Positions 10,758 through 20,609 of a stretch of 64,000 bases of DNA are shown in pieces. Below the pieces are notes generated by a model, which saw only the letters and a program-made list of their open reading frames with translations, had not been told where the DNA came from and did no database searches. A program made the translations under genes and the position numbers. The stretch covers positions 2,356,001 through 2,420,000 of the forward strand of contig NZ_CP010311.1 in assembly GCF_000827125.1 (NCBI RefSeq), written 5' to 3'. Within the stretch, counting starts at the first letter, position 1; the number at the start of each line of letters is the position of its first letter. The DNA is from Geoalkalibacter subterraneus (GTDB lineage Bacteria; Desulfobacterota; Desulfuromonadia; Desulfuromonadales; Geoalkalibacteraceae).

Positions 10758-11606
10758 ATGCACCGGATGATGTCGGCTTTGATATTATTGGTAAGTTTTC
10801 TGAGTGTTTCGAGCTTTTCAGCCGAAATTGTCTCCCTGGCACCGAACACCGGGGAACCAGGCACAAAGGTGACTTTGAAGGGGGGGCCTTTCAGCCCTGA
10901 AAGCCGGATCGAATTCGGAGGTGAGGCACTCTCCCCACGGCTCCTGTCGGAAAGTCGTGTGACCTTCCTGGTTCCGGAGGTACCGGCGGGAGATTACCGC
11001 ATCACCGTCAGGGATGGGCAAGAAAGCAACGATTCCGTTTTTTTCTTCCGCGTTACAGATCCCGCACCCTGGGTCCATGAAGTATCGCCATCGGACATCG
11101 ACATCTGCTCGCTGGACGGCGAGCGGCGCATCACCATCGAAGGCCGGAATTTCCATACCGAAGCACAGGTCCTGCTGGACGATGCCGCAATTCAACCGCA
11201 ACAGATTACTGCAGAGCAGATCGTTGTGCAGCTTCCCGAACTCGAAGGCGGGCGTCACCTTCTGCAGGTGGTCAACCCCGATGGCAGCAGAACACTGCCC
11301 CAGGCACTGCGGGTCAACAGCATACCCGAAATCCACTCCGCTTCATCCGGAGAGGATCATGTCAATTCCTACCAGGTCATTCTGACCGGTAAAAATTTCC
11401 AATACGACTCCCACCTGCGGGTTAATGGGAAGCGGGTGGAAAAGGCGGCGCAGCAACGCCCGGGCGCTGATGCCCTTGAATACGTCGACTGCACCACCTT
11501 GATCTACACCCGCTACCCGGTCTCACGGGAACTGCGCCGCATATCACTCCAGGTGGTCAACCCCGGCGGCGAACAGAGCCCGGTGTTCCATGCGACCATG
11601 CCTTGA
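10758..11606 (+). CDS. Secreted IPT/TIG-domain protein
   Basis: 282 aa. A signal peptide (MMSALILLVSFLSVSSFSA, cleavage likely after about residue 22) precedes three IPT/TIG-like immunoglobulin repeats, each with the pattern P-N/G-x-G-x-V-x-G-x-F/N and ending in a V-x-N-P-x-G turn (about 25-105, 110-190, 195-282). The ATG at 10758 is chosen because GGGAGG lies five bases before it. No enzymatic motif is visible, so an extracytoplasmic binding or adhesion role is only an inference. It follows lptG by 106 bases and may share its transcript. Confidence 0.75.
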   Translation: MHRMMSALILLVSFLSVSSFSAEIVSLAPNTGEPGTKVTLKGGPFSPESRIEFGGEALSPRLLSESRVTFLVPEVPAGDYRITVRDGQESNDSVFFFRVTDPAPWVHEVSPSDIDICSLDGERRITIEGRNFHTEAQVLLDDAAIQPQQITAEQIVVQLPELEGGRHLLQVVNPDGSRTLPQALRVNSIPEIHSASSGEDHVNSYQVILTGKNFQYDSHLRVNGKRVEKAAQQRPGADALEYVDCTTLIYTRYPVSRELRRISLQVVNPGGEQSPVFHATMP

Positions 11607-11625
11607 CTGATCACGCAGCCAGGAC

Positions 11626-13038
11626 TTAATAGCGATAATGTTCCGGCTTGTACGGGCCTTCTTTCGGGACACCGATGTAACCGGCCTGCTCGTCACTCAA
11701 CTCAGTCAGCATGGCCCCAAGTTTGGTGAGTTGCAGCCGCGCCACCTTTTCATCCAGATACTTCGGCAGAATATAGACTCCGATGGGATAGCGGTCGGGA
11801 TGGTTCCACAATTCAATCTGTGCCAGGACCTGGTTGGCGAAAGATGACGACATGACATAGGAGGGATGGCCGGTGGCGCAGCCCAGGTTGACCAGTCGCC
11901 CTTCAGCCAGGAGAATGATGCGCCGCCCGTCCGGCAGGATGATGTGATCAACCTGCGGCTTGATATTTTCCCATTCATACTGGCGCATGGCGGCCACCTC
12001 GATTTCATTGTCGAAATGACCGATATTGCACACGATGGCGTTGTTCTTCATCTGTACCATGTGGTCGTGGGTAATGACATTGATATTGCCGGTGGTGGTT
12101 ACGAAAATATCGGCTTTATCCGCCGCGTACTCCATAGTCACAACCTTGTAGCCCTCCATGGCAGCCTGCAAGGCGCAGATAGGATCGATTTCCGTCACCC
12201 AGACCTGGGCCTGCAATCCCCGCAATGCCTGGGCACAGCCCTTGCCGACTTCCCCGTAACCGCAGACGACAGCGACCTTGCCGGCAATCATCACGTCGGT
12301 GGCGCGCTTGATGCCGTCCACCAGGGACTCGCGACACCCGTAGATATTGTCGAACTTGCTTTTGGTCACCGAGTCGTTGACGTTGATGGCCGGGAAACGA
12401 AGCCGTCCCTCCTGATGCATCTGGTAGAGACGATGAACACCGGTGGTCGTCTCTTCGGTCACGCCCCGGATATTTCCTGCAACCCGTGAGTACCAATCAG
12501 GCTGAGATGCGAGCCGCTTATTGATGGCGGCAAAAAGATAACGCTCTTCCTCACAGGTCGGGTTGGATGTGACGGAGGGGTTTTTTTCCGCAGCACATCC
12601 CAGGTGCAGCAACAAGGTCGCATCACCGCCATCGTCGAGAATCATGTTGGCTTTCTCACCGTCTTCCCAGTCGAAAATGCGATGGGTGAAATCCCAATAC
12701 TCTTCCAGCGATTCCCCTTTATAGGCAAACACCGGGATGTCCTGGGCAGCAATTGCCGCCGCGGCATGGTCCTGGGTTGAAAAGATGTTGCATGAGGCCC
12801 AGCGCACCTCGGCACCAAGCGCCACCAGGGTTTCGATCAGCACCGCGGTCTGGATGGTCATGTGCAGTGAGCCGGCGATACGAGCTCCGCGCAGCGGCTT
12901 GCTTTCAGCGTATTCCTGGCGGATAGCCATCAGCCCGGGCATTTCCGTTTCGGCAATGTTCATCTCCTTGCGACCCCAGTCGGCAAGGCCGATATCATGA
13001 ACAATATATTCCGGGCTGGATGTTGAACTTTTCTGCAT
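11626..13038 (-). CDS. ahcY: Adenosylhomocysteinase (SAH hydrolase)
   Basis: 470 aa enzyme splitting S-adenosylhomocysteine into adenosine and homocysteine with bound NAD. The NAD site [16 protein letters not shown] is clear, as are the substrate regions ([15 protein letters not shown] and [11 protein letters not shown]) and the C-terminal KPEHYRY that reaches the partner subunit. AAGGAG lies upstream of the ATG. It is the downstream end of a minus-strand group with metK, completing the SAM cycle. I saw no SAH riboswitch in the 100-base leader. Confidence 0.97.
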   Translation of the reverse strand: MQKSSTSSPEYIVHDIGLADWGRKEMNIAETEMPGLMAIRQEYAESKPLRGARIAGSLHMTIQTAVLIETLVALGAEVRWASCNIFSTQDHAAAAIAAQDIPVFAYKGESLEEYWDFTHRIFDWEDGEKANMILDDGGDATLLLHLGCAAEKNPSVTSNPTCEEERYLFAAINKRLASQPDWYSRVAGNIRGVTEETTTGVHRLYQMHQEGRLRFPAINVNDSVTKSKFDNIYGCRESLVDGIKRATDVMIAGKVAVVCGYGEVGKGCAQALRGLQAQVWVTEIDPICALQAAMEGYKVVTMEYAADKADIFVTTTGNINVITHDHMVQMKNNAIVCNIGHFDNEIEVAAMRQYEWENIKPQVDHIILPDGRRIILLAEGRLVNLGCATGHPSYVMSSSFANQVLAQIELWNHPDRYPIGVYILPKYLDEKVARLQLTKLGAMLTELSDEQAGYIGVPKEGPYKPEHYRY

Positions 13039-13138
13039 GTTGTAGATCTCCTTTAGTGCTTTTAAAGTGAAATAACCGCTTGAGCGTGTCCGGCTATCGC
13101 TGGATGATTTCGAGATGAAGTCGAATACGAATCAATGT

Positions 13139-13876
13139 TTATTGCAGAGAGAAGGTTGCGGTGTGCAAACGGCCACTCTGCAACTCTTTTAACTGAAGGC
13201 GAAGCTGGGCGGGCGTATCGGCTTCAGCAGGGAAAAACAGGAAACCCCGCCCCAGAATTCCGGCATCAATCGCCTCGTTACGCAACTCTTTGTTGCCGAG
13301 ATCACGCGCAATGCGACGTCCGGCGTCATTGTCCCCCAGCTCCTGAGCGCCACCGAAAACAGCGCCTCCGGCGCCGCCGAGGGCCGCACCCTTGGCAGCG
13401 GCTGTGCCGACATTTTCACCGGTCAACACACCGATCGCGGCCCCAAGAAGAGCGCCGCCAGTTGCACCCAGCACTCCGCTGCGCCCGGCGCTGCCGGCAA
13501 TCCGGGAGTATTCGGAACTCTTTTCGACCCGTTCGTAGGCTGAACGGCTGTCAAGCACATTCCACAAAACACCCTGCGCGTCAATAAGAAAGGTCTGTTC
13601 AGGGACAATACGCAGGGAGGTCTCCCCCTGGTTGTCGATCACGACCTGAACAGGCTCAATCCCGGCATTGACAATATCAAAGCCGAACGCATCCTCAGCC
13701 GCGCTTTTGTCAGGGTAAGCCTGGGCGGCAACCTGAGCGCCCGCCATGACCTGCATGTTGGGATAGGCAGAAGGAATCTTGAACCCAACTTCCTGACTTT
13801 TATAGGTGTTACAGGAAAAAAGCAGCGTGAGAACCGCCAAAGCGAGCAACCCACCGATCTTCTTCTGAATAGTCAT
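13139..13876 (-). CDS. Glycine-zipper lipoprotein
   Basis: 245 aa. A lipoprotein signal is clear: basic start, hydrophobic stretch, then LFSC with Cys22 as the lipidation site. A glycine-rich, Ala/Gly zipper stretch (GATGGALLGAAIGVL, then GAALGGAGGAVFGG) lies at about residues 135-180 and could insert in or associate with a membrane. The segment before it (about 60-120) has no family I can name. The ATG at 13876 has GGGAGA upstream. It lies between metK and ahcY, after a terminator, so it may start its own transcript. Function unknown. Confidence 0.75.
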   Translation of the reverse strand: MTIQKKIGGLLALAVLTLLFSCNTYKSQEVGFKIPSAYPNMQVMAGAQVAAQAYPDKSAAEDAFGFDIVNAGIEPVQVVIDNQGETSLRIVPEQTFLIDAQGVLWNVLDSRSAYERVEKSSEYSRIAGSAGRSGVLGATGGALLGAAIGVLTGENVGTAAAKGAALGGAGGAVFGGAQELGDNDAGRRIARDLGNKELRNEAIDAGILGRGFLFFPAEADTPAQLRLQLKELQSGRLHTATFSLQ

Positions 13877-14002
13877 ATCCGTTTCTCCCTGGTGAAAGAC
13901 CGGATCGATCATCCGGCCATTGCGTCAGTCTTGGGCTGAAATGTTCCGCCCCCATAATGATAACGACCCTCGTTGCAATCAGCAACTTTTCTCCCGTTGC
14001 AA

Positions 14003-14034
14003 AAAAAACGGACCTCCGAAAAGGTCCGTTTTTT
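14003..14034. terminator. Bidirectional intrinsic terminator after metK
   Basis: AAAAAACGGACCT and AGGTCCGTTTTTT form a 13-bp stem with a 6-base loop, leaving U-runs on both strands. It ends metK transcription 22 bases after the stop. Confidence 0.88.
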
Positions 14035-14055
14035 ATCACTCAATTGAGGCAAGGA

Positions 14056-15225
14056 TTAAAGACCGGCGCGTTTGCGCAGCGAGTCGATCCGGTCTGTTTT
14101 TTCCCAGGTGAAGTCAGCTTCAGATCGACCGAAATGCCCATAAGCCGCAGTTTTTCGGTAAATGGGGCGCAAAAGATCCAGCGTTTCGATAATGGCGCGG
14201 GGGCGCATATCGAACTCTTCGCGCACGATACGGGCAATATCGTTGGATTCAATGCGGCCGGTGCCGAAAGTGTTGATCATGACCGAAACCGGTTCGGCGA
14301 CGCCGATGGCGTATGCCAACTGTACCTCGCACTTGTCCGCAATACCTGCAGCCACCACATTCTTGGCAACATAGCGCGCCATATAGGAGGCGCTGCGGTC
14401 GACCTTTGACGGATCCTTGCCGGAAAAAGCACCGCCACCATGGGAGCCCTGCCCGCCGTAGGTATCGACAATGATTTTACGTCCCGTCAAACCACAGTCA
14501 CCCATAGGCCCGCCGACCACGAAACGCCCCGTCGGATTGATGAAATACTTGGTGTTTTCATCCAGCAATTCCGCCGGGATGACCTTGTTGACCACCTCTT
14601 CCACAATGCCTTCGCGAAGGGTTTCGTAGGTCACGTCAGGCGCATGCTGGGAAGAGACAACCACGGCATCGACACGAATCGGCTTGCCATTGATATACTG
14701 CACAGAAACCTGCGCCTTGCCGTCGGGGCGCAGGAAGGTCAGCAGGCCGGATTTGCGTACCTCTGACAGGCGTTTGGTCAGACCGTGGGCGAAAACGATG
14801 GGCATCGGCATGAGCTGCGGTGTCTCGTTGCAGGCGTAGCCGAACATCAGCCCCTGGTCTCCAGCGCCCTGCTCTTTATACATGCCCTCGCCTTCCGTGA
14901 CCCCCTGGGAGATATCGGGAGACTGACGATCAATGCTGGTCAGCACCGCACAGGTCTCATAGTCGAACCCCATGGCGCTGTCATCGTAGCCGATCTCTTT
15001 GATTGTCTCGCGCACCACATCCGCATAATCAACGCGGGCTGTTGTGGTGATTTCACCGGCGATAACCGCCATGCCCGTGCTCACCATGGTTTCGCAGGCG
15101 ACACGTGCATTCGGATCCTGAGCCAGGATAGAGTCAAGGATTCCGTCGGAAACCTGGTCGGCAACTTTATCGGGGTGCCCCTCGGTCACGGACTCGGAAG
15201 TAAAAAGAAAATCAGTCATACCCAT
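14056..15225 (-). CDS. metK: S-adenosylmethionine synthetase
   Basis: 389 aa, normal length. It makes SAM from methionine and ATP. Key motifs are [19 protein letters not shown] at the N-terminus, [12 protein letters not shown], and the glycine-rich [17 protein letters not shown] near residue 260. The ATG at 15225 has AGGAG seven bases upstream; ATG at 15219 is a close alternative. It has its own promoter (15267-15295) just after ptsI and a terminator after it. No SAM riboswitch fits in the short leader. Confidence 0.97.
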   Translation of the reverse strand: MGMTDFLFTSESVTEGHPDKVADQVSDGILDSILAQDPNARVACETMVSTGMAVIAGEITTTARVDYADVVRETIKEIGYDDSAMGFDYETCAVLTSIDRQSPDISQGVTEGEGMYKEQGAGDQGLMFGYACNETPQLMPMPIVFAHGLTKRLSEVRKSGLLTFLRPDGKAQVSVQYINGKPIRVDAVVVSSQHAPDVTYETLREGIVEEVVNKVIPAELLDENTKYFINPTGRFVVGGPMGDCGLTGRKIIVDTYGGQGSHGGGAFSGKDPSKVDRSASYMARYVAKNVVAAGIADKCEVQLAYAIGVAEPVSVMINTFGTGRIESNDIARIVREEFDMRPRAIIETLDLLRPIYRKTAAYGHFGRSEADFTWEKTDRIDSLRKRAGL

Positions 15226-15266
15226 GGGGTTTCTCCTTTGCTGAGCAAACGATATAAAAAATTACC

Positions 15267-15295
15267 TAACTACGCGATCGGCTTAAAAAAGTCAA
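15267..15295 (-). promoter_or_regulatory. Sigma70 promoter for metK
   Basis: Minus-strand TTGACT and TAGTTA are separated by 17 bases in the 87-base gap between ptsI and metK. The leader is about 35 bases. Confidence 0.6.
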
Positions 15296-15312
15296 GAAAT
15301 TCAGACGACCAA

Positions 15313-17100
15313 TCAGATTGCAGGCGGGCCGAATATATCGGGAAAGCGGTGCGCCATGTCCTCTTCCATGTAGCGATTCACCTCATGAGCCGTGGGCAGC
15401 TTCAGAAGCTGTTCCAGCACATCGACACCCACCTGACGGCTGATCTGGCGAATGACCCGTTTAACGCGGGGAATGCAGGCTGCGTTCATGGACAGTTCCG
15501 TAAAGCCAAATCCAAGCAGAATGGGCGCATACAGAGGCTCGGCCGCCATCTCTCCGCACATGCCGACCCGGATCCCGGCGCGACGCCCGGCATCACAGAC
15601 CAGTTTAATCGCACGCAGAATGGCCGGATGAAGGGGCTCGTACAAGTAGGCAACGTGCTCGTTGCCGCGATCGACCGCAAGGCAATACTGGATGAGATCA
15701 TTGGTGCCGATGGAAAAGAAATCGACCTCCTCCGCCAGCAGATCTGCGACCAACGCGGCGGAAGGCGTTTCGATCATGATGCCGATTTCCACATCTTCAT
15801 CAAAGGGTTGGTTTTCCTGCAGCAGTTCTGCACAGACTTCGTCAAGAAGAGCACGGCACTGTCGCATTTCAGCGACCCCACTGATCATGGGAAACATGAT
15901 GCGAGTACACCCGAAAGCCGAGGCACGCAGGATAGCGCGCAGCTGCTGCTTGAATAAACGGCGTTCTTTAAGGGAAAACCGGACGGCCCTGAGTCCCATT
16001 GCGGGGTTGGCTTCGTCGGCCAGGTTGATTTCGGGCACAAATTTGTCCCCGCCCACATCAAGGGTGCGTATCGTCACAGGTGCAGGAATCATCTTCTGCA
16101 CCATGTCGCGATAAACCTTGAACTGCTCCTCTTCCGAGGGCGGCTCCGACCGGTTGAGAAAAAGAAATTCGGTTCGAAACAAACCGATCCCTTCTCCACC
16201 ATGAGCGATTACTGCGGGGATTTCCTGGCTCAGCTCGATATTGCCGCGCAATACAACGAGATGCCCGTCCGTCGTCTCTGCCGGAAGATCGCGATAGCTT
16301 TCAAGTTCCTTTTCCAGGTATTCAAAAGCCTGCTTTTTGGCCAGATATTCTTTGAACGTTTCCGGGCTCGGATTCAGGATGACTGTGCCGGCGTTGCCGT
16401 CGATGACAATCGGTGTTCCAGGCCGCACCAGGGCGCTGACATTTTCAAGGCCGATGACTGCGGGGATTTCAAGCGAGCGGGCAAGAATTGCCGTATGCGA
16501 GGTCCGCCCACCGACATCGGTCACAAAGCCGGTCACCTTCTCCCGGTCGATCTGCATGGTGTCCGCGGGAGAAAGCTGGTGTGCGACGACAACGGCTTTG
16601 CGCTCGATTTCGCTGAGATTCTTCTCCCCTTCACCAAGAAGGTTTCGCATCAGGCGTTCGCCGATGGAATCGATGTCACTGCGGCGGTCGCGCAGATATT
16701 CATCCTCGATGGAATCGAAGAATTCGCGGAATTTATCCAGGGTACGCTTCAGGGCGCTTTCAGCATTGAGGCTGTGCTGCTCGATGTGCTCGATCGTGCC
16801 GTCCACAAGCATTTCATCTTCAAGGATGAGCAGATGAGTATCGATGATATAGACATGGTCACGCAAGCGGGCAGAGGTAACGCTGGCTTTGAGTTCAAGC
16901 AACTGACGCCGGGAATCTTCCAGCGCCCGGCGAAACCGGGCAATCTCATCCGGAACCTGCTTGGCCGGCACGCGCCGGTCGACGATCCCGCGACGCGCGC
17001 GGTTGTAGAGGAAGCTTTCACCGATGGAAATCCCGGGTGAAACACCGAGGCCCACCAGAAAAGTATCCATCGGGATGTTAGAGTTCTCCGAATCCGTCAT
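15313..17100 (-). CDS. ptsI: PTS Enzyme I (phosphoenolpyruvate-protein phosphotransferase)
   Basis: 595 aa cytoplasmic enzyme that takes phosphate from PEP and passes it to HPr. The swivel domain has GGRTSHTAI with the phospho-accepting His at about residue 202. The PEP-binding barrel shows GIGLFRTEFLF, the TLDVGGDK loop and VGMCGEMA. There is no GAF domain, so this is the general EI and not the PtsP (nitrogen) form. The frame overlaps ptsH by 23 bases from ATG 17100; an ATG at 17070 is a possible alternative, neither having a strong ribosome site. Only EI in the window. Confidence 0.95.
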   Translation of the reverse strand: MTDSENSNIPMDTFLVGLGVSPGISIGESFLYNRARRGIVDRRVPAKQVPDEIARFRRALEDSRRQLLELKASVTSARLRDHVYIIDTHLLILEDEMLVDGTIEHIEQHSLNAESALKRTLDKFREFFDSIEDEYLRDRRSDIDSIGERLMRNLLGEGEKNLSEIERKAVVVAHQLSPADTMQIDREKVTGFVTDVGGRTSHTAILARSLEIPAVIGLENVSALVRPGTPIVIDGNAGTVILNPSPETFKEYLAKKQAFEYLEKELESYRDLPAETTDGHLVVLRGNIELSQEIPAVIAHGGEGIGLFRTEFLFLNRSEPPSEEEQFKVYRDMVQKMIPAPVTIRTLDVGGDKFVPEINLADEANPAMGLRAVRFSLKERRLFKQQLRAILRASAFGCTRIMFPMISGVAEMRQCRALLDEVCAELLQENQPFDEDVEIGIMIETPSAALVADLLAEEVDFFSIGTNDLIQYCLAVDRGNEHVAYLYEPLHPAILRAIKLVCDAGRRAGIRVGMCGEMAAEPLYAPILLGFGFTELSMNAACIPRVKRVIRQISRQVGVDVLEQLLKLPTAHEVNRYMEEDMAHRFPDIFGPPAI

Positions 17101-17344
17101 TGATCAACTGTCCCAGGGTTTCCATCGCTTGCTGTTCATCGTCACCGTCGATCACCAGAGTAATGCGGCTGCCTTGAGCGGCCGCCAGCATCAGGATTCC
17201 CATGATGCTCTTGCCGTTGACCTCAACGGCATCTTTTTTGACGGTAATCTCGGAACGAAAACGATTGCAGGATTGAACCAGCTGAGCCGCAGCTCGAGCG
17301 TGTAATCCAAGTTTATTTTTTATGATAAATTCCTTGTTGATCAT
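17078..17344 (-). CDS. ptsH: HPr phosphocarrier protein
   Basis: 88 aa. The EI-phosphorylated His15 is in GLHARAAAQL and the HPr-kinase target Ser46 is in GKSIMGILML. Presence of hprK nearby fits Ser46 control. It receives phosphate from EI (overlapping downstream gene) and should serve the mannose-type IIA and perhaps the IIA-Ntr encoded upstream. Confidence 0.95.
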   Translation of the reverse strand: MINKEFIIKNKLGLHARAAAQLVQSCNRFRSEITVKKDAVEVNGKSIMGILMLAAAQGSRITLVIDGDDEQQAMETLGQLINDGFGEL

Positions 17345-17357
17345 CTAAAAATTTCCC

Positions 17358-18122
17358 TCACAAAAAAAGGCCGAGGCCGATCAAAGTCAGAGTGCTCACC
17401 AGAATCAGCACCAGATTCGAAACTCCCTTCCTCGCAAGCCAGCCCAGAAGGACAACCAGAAAGGGGAAAAGAAATCCCCATGCCGCGGAAAACTGAATCT
17501 GCCTCATATGCATGAAAGTCAGGTAAGCGCCAAGCCCCCCCAGCAAAACCACGGTGGTTTCTTTGGCGCGAATGGCCAAGTCCGGAAAGTGGCGACCCTG
17601 AACCACGTCCACCAGCCGCACACCTTTGCCATAACCATGCCGGAAACCGACGACCCGGGTCCAGAGATGGGGCAGGTTGAAACACAGCAGAAAAACAAAG
17701 GGCGCCCACAATGACCCTTTGAACGCAAAAAACAGGGCAACGACCGCCGCCAACGGCCGGATCCCTCCCCAGAACAGGGCGTCTCCCATGGCAGCGAAGG
17801 GGATCATGACCATCTCCTTGAACTCAGCCGGGCCGACCGGCGGCTGTTGTCCGGCAGCGACAGTCTCCTCCAGGGCAACCGTGGTGCCGAAAACCGCAGA
17901 CGCCATATAGGGGTGCGTGTTGAAATACGCCAGGTGGCGTGCGCAGGCCGCTGACAGATCCTCGCCACGGTAAAGGTGACGCAGGGCGGGGGCAATGACA
18001 TAGAGCGCCCCAAGGTTCTGCATGCGCTCGAAATTCCAGCTGGCCTGCAGCAAAAAGGCGCGCAGCATGACCCGCAGAAGAGTCCCGCGAGGAACCCGTT
18101 TAATGGTACAGGGTTGCGTCAT
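17358..18122 (-). CDS. PTS mannose-family IID membrane component
   Basis: 254 aa. The N-terminal LLRAFLLQASWNFERMQNLG stretch and the HPYMASAVFG-type segment with a following Glu-rich turn are typical of IID. The C-terminal half is hydrophobic. With IIC it forms the sugar channel; the substrate cannot be told from the sequence. It is part of the contiguous IIA-IIB-IIC-IID-HPr-EI run. Geobacter-type bacteria are poor sugar users, so a sensing role is possible (inference). Confidence 0.9.
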   Translation of the reverse strand: MTQPCTIKRVPRGTLLRVMLRAFLLQASWNFERMQNLGALYVIAPALRHLYRGEDLSAACARHLAYFNTHPYMASAVFGTTVALEETVAAGQQPPVGPAEFKEMVMIPFAAMGDALFWGGIRPLAAVVALFFAFKGSLWAPFVFLLCFNLPHLWTRVVGFRHGYGKGVRLVDVVQGRHFPDLAIRAKETTVVLLGGLGAYLTFMHMRQIQFSAAWGFLFPFLVVLLGWLARKGVSNLVLILVSTLTLIGLGLFL

Positions 18123-18133
18123 ACTCCCTCACT

Positions 18134-18832
18134 TCAGGGCAGAATCAACCACATCAAAAGGAAAGCCGTGACAAAGGAAGCGCTGAAGAGCGTCACAGCA
18201 CGGCTGACATTGATGGCGGCAAGAATTGTTGCCGTTCCCACCAGTGGAAATGCCAGCAGCAGCCATCCCTTCATCTGTGTCACCGTATCGAGTAGATCGA
18301 GACCGATCAGATAAATAACGATCCACCCCGGCACAACGATCCCTGCATATGCAAGAAAGCTCGCCAGGGCAAAATGGACAAGACCGAGCAAGTGCCATTT
18401 TTCAATGGCATGCGTCTGTCCGGCGGCAACCCCTTTTTCAACACGGCGCAGCAGATCGGCATTGCGCTCCCGCACATAGCGATCGAACATCTGTCCCACC
18501 TTACCGAAGGGCATCGCCGTCAACAGGCAGAAAAGCGCCCAGGCGGTGGGCGATCCATCAAACCGGGAAGCGGCGGCAACCGAGAGCACCGTCGCAGCCA
18601 CCGTCACCTGGGTGTCATCGGGCGGGATTGCGGCACCAACCGGAAGTCTCCCCAGCCATAACAGCTCGACCAGGGCGCCGATCTGCAGACCGACCCATGC
18701 ATCGCCGAGAACAAACCCGGTCAACGGGCCCGCGACGATGGGGCGGGAAATCATAAGCTGAAAAGCCGCGGTCCGATCAAGGCCGAGGACAACGGCAATC
18801 AGCGACCCAGTGAAAAATTCGCTCCAAGGCAT
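18134..18832 (-). CDS. PTS mannose-family IIC membrane component
   Basis: 232 aa polytopic membrane protein. The early LDRTAAFQLMISRPIVAGPLTG-like segment and the GALVELLWLGRLPVGAAIPPD block are characteristic of the IIC of mannose/sorbose systems. Starts one base before IIB ends and is followed by IID after an 11-base gap. Confidence 0.9.
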   Translation of the reverse strand: MPWSEFFTGSLIAVVLGLDRTAAFQLMISRPIVAGPLTGFVLGDAWVGLQIGALVELLWLGRLPVGAAIPPDDTQVTVAATVLSVAAASRFDGSPTAWALFCLLTAMPFGKVGQMFDRYVRERNADLLRRVEKGVAAGQTHAIEKWHLLGLVHFALASFLAYAGIVVPGWIVIYLIGLDLLDTVTQMKGWLLLAFPLVGTATILAAINVSRAVTLFSASFVTAFLLMWLILP

Positions 18833-18833
18833 A

Positions 18834-19325
18834 TCAATCCGGTATGTTACGGATCAGCTTTCTCCAGTTCTGTCCTCGATCCGCAGGCACGCACCGCGAG
18901 ACAATTTCCACCCCCTCGCGCTCAAGCTGGCGAAGGTTTTCAATGTCTTCACGGTCCAGATGAATGGTGCAGGAAAAAGCAACCGTCTCTTTTCCCTTGT
19001 GCATATTGCCGAGATTGAGTTGCGTAAAGGGCACCCCCTGCCGGTGAGCACGCAATGCGTCCGAGGAGGAAGCAAAAAGCAGAAGAATGCGATAAGAGGA
19101 AAACCGAGTGCTGCTGGACAGGTCCCGACTGATCTCATCCACCGTGCCGACCACCACTTTGAGGGACCGCGGCACGGAAGCCTCCACCATCATGCGCCTG
19201 ATCGCGGAAGAAGCCAGTTCATCGTTTGCCACCAGGATGCAGGTTGCGTGAGTGTGGGGCACCCAGGCTTCAAGGACCTGGCCGTGAACCAGGCGATTAT
19301 CGACACGCGCCAGAACGATGCTCAT
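18834..19325 (-). CDS. PTS mannose-family IIB component
   Basis: 163 aa. The N-terminus has VDNRLVHGQV with the phospho-accepting His14. It takes phosphate from IIA and transfers it to substrate at IIC/IID. Length and fold-marking residues fit the cytoplasmic IIB of this family. Confidence 0.92.
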   Translation of the reverse strand: MSIVLARVDNRLVHGQVLEAWVPHTHATCILVANDELASSAIRRMMVEASVPRSLKVVVGTVDEISRDLSSSTRFSSYRILLLFASSSDALRAHRQGVPFTQLNLGNMHKGKETVAFSCTIHLDREDIENLRQLEREGVEIVSRCVPADRGQNWRKLIRNIPD

Positions 19326-19337
19326 CGCGAGTGCTCC

Positions 19338-19739
19338 TCAGCGATCAAGAAAATCACTGGCCAGGGCCATGCTTTGCTGCCCATAAGCCTTGAGCATTGC
19401 TGCAAGCTGCGATACGTCCAGGTCTTCACGACTATTGAAAAATTTCAACACCATCGGGAGGTTGACCCCGGTGAGAACTTCAATCTGTCCCGGCTCCAAA
19501 AAAGAGATCGCCAGATTGGCAGGAGTCCCGCCGAACAGGTCTGTCATAATCAGAACCCCTTCGCCATCAACACGCACCGCTTCGATGGCGGCGGCAAGAG
19601 CCGACCTCGCATCCTCAACACTGTCCTCTCGCTGAATACAGACCGCTTCAGCCTCTTCGATGGGGCCGACGATCATCTCGGTCGCCCTCAGCATTTCCAG
19701 CGCTAATCCCGCATGGCTGGCGATCACCAGTCCAATCAT
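19338..19739 (-). CDS. PTS mannose-family IIA component
   Basis: 133 aa. The phospho-accepting His9 lies in VIASHAG, and LIMTDLFGGTPANLA is the second family block. Here IIA is a free protein, not fused to IIB as in E. coli ManX. It is 3 bases downstream of rapZ in an operon that also contains hprK. Confidence 0.92.
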   Translation of the reverse strand: MIGLVIASHAGLALEMLRATEMIVGPIEEAEAVCIQREDSVEDARSALAAAIEAVRVDGEGVLIMTDLFGGTPANLAISFLEPGQIEVLTGVNLPMVLKFFNSREDLDVSQLAAMLKAYGQQSMALASDFLDR

Positions 19740-19742
19740 ACT

Positions 19743-20609
19743 TCACCTCTTCTCGATGTCGCGATGGCCGACCTCAACCACAAACCCCTGCCCCGCAAGG
19801 AAAGGGCGTAACACCTCGGCAATAGAGACGCTGCGATGTCGTCCGCCAGTGCAGCCGATGGAAATGGTCAGGTAGCTTTTCCCCTCCCGGCGATAATGAG
19901 GGAGAAGAAACCCGAGCATGTCACGCAGCTTCACCAGAAATTCCGTGGCCGCCTCCTGCTGCAGGACGTAATCCCGCACGCCCGGATTCAAGCCCGTCTG
20001 CGGGCGCAGGGCTTCGATAAAATGGGGGTTGGGAAGAAACCTGACATCAAAGACAAGGTCCGATTCGACCGGAATCCCGTAACGAAAGCCGAAGGACTGA
20101 ACCTTGACCATCAGCGGTAGAGGCCCGTCAGCGCCGAGGACAGACTGTTGAACCTGGTCACGCAGTTGATGAACGGTCAAGGCGGAGGTATCGAACACCT
20201 TCGTTGCGAGACGCTTGAACCCCGCCATCAGTTCACGTTCCCGGGTTATTCCTTCGAGTACGCCTTCCTGACGGGCCAGCGGATGGCGGCGACGGGTCTC
20301 TGAGTAACGCCGGATCAAAACCGGATCGGATGCTTCAAAGAATAGAATTTCCAGCGGATGACCCGCCTGTCGGACCGCATTCAGGGTCGATTCGTAGTCC
20401 GCGAGAAAGTCCCGGTTGCGAATGTCGATCACCACCGCCACTTTCGGGGTGAACCGCACCCCCTGTTCCGTCAGCTCAAGAAAGCGGGGCAACATGGCCA
20501 ACGGTAGATTGTCGACCACGAAAAAGCCCTCATCCTCCAGCACACTGGCGGCACTGGACTTGCCGGAACCCGACAGGCCGGTGATAATCAAGACCCTTTT
20601 ATCTGTCAT
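19743..20609 (-). CDS. rapZ: RapZ, RNase adapter / nucleotide-binding protein
   Basis: 288 aa. N-terminal Walker A GLSGSGKS (11-18), VVDNLP block, and C-terminal SIGCTGGRHRSV typical of RapZ/YvcJ. In E. coli RapZ guides RNase E to GlmZ and senses glucosamine 6-phosphate. That RNA target is not visible here, so the exact role may differ. It overlaps hprK by 4 bases and precedes the PTS genes, the usual proteobacterial arrangement. Confidence 0.93.
   Translation of the reverse strand: MTDKRVLIITGLSGSGKSSAASVLEDEGFFVVDNLPLAMLPRFLELTEQGVRFTPKVAVVIDIRNRDFLADYESTLNAVRQAGHPLEILFFEASDPVLIRRYSETRRRHPLARQEGVLEGITRERELMAGFKRLATKVFDTSALTVHQLRDQVQQSVLGADGPLPLMVKVQSFGFRYGIPVESDLVFDVRFLPNPHFIEALRPQTGLNPGVRDYVLQQEAATEFLVKLRDMLGFLLPHYRREGKSYLTISIGCTGGRHRSVSIAEVLRPFLAGQGFVVEVGHRDIEKR

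Noticed and set aside
13039-15312. SAM or SAH riboswitch before metK or ahcY
   Set aside because: The leaders are short and no conserved riboswitch core or pairing was visible.
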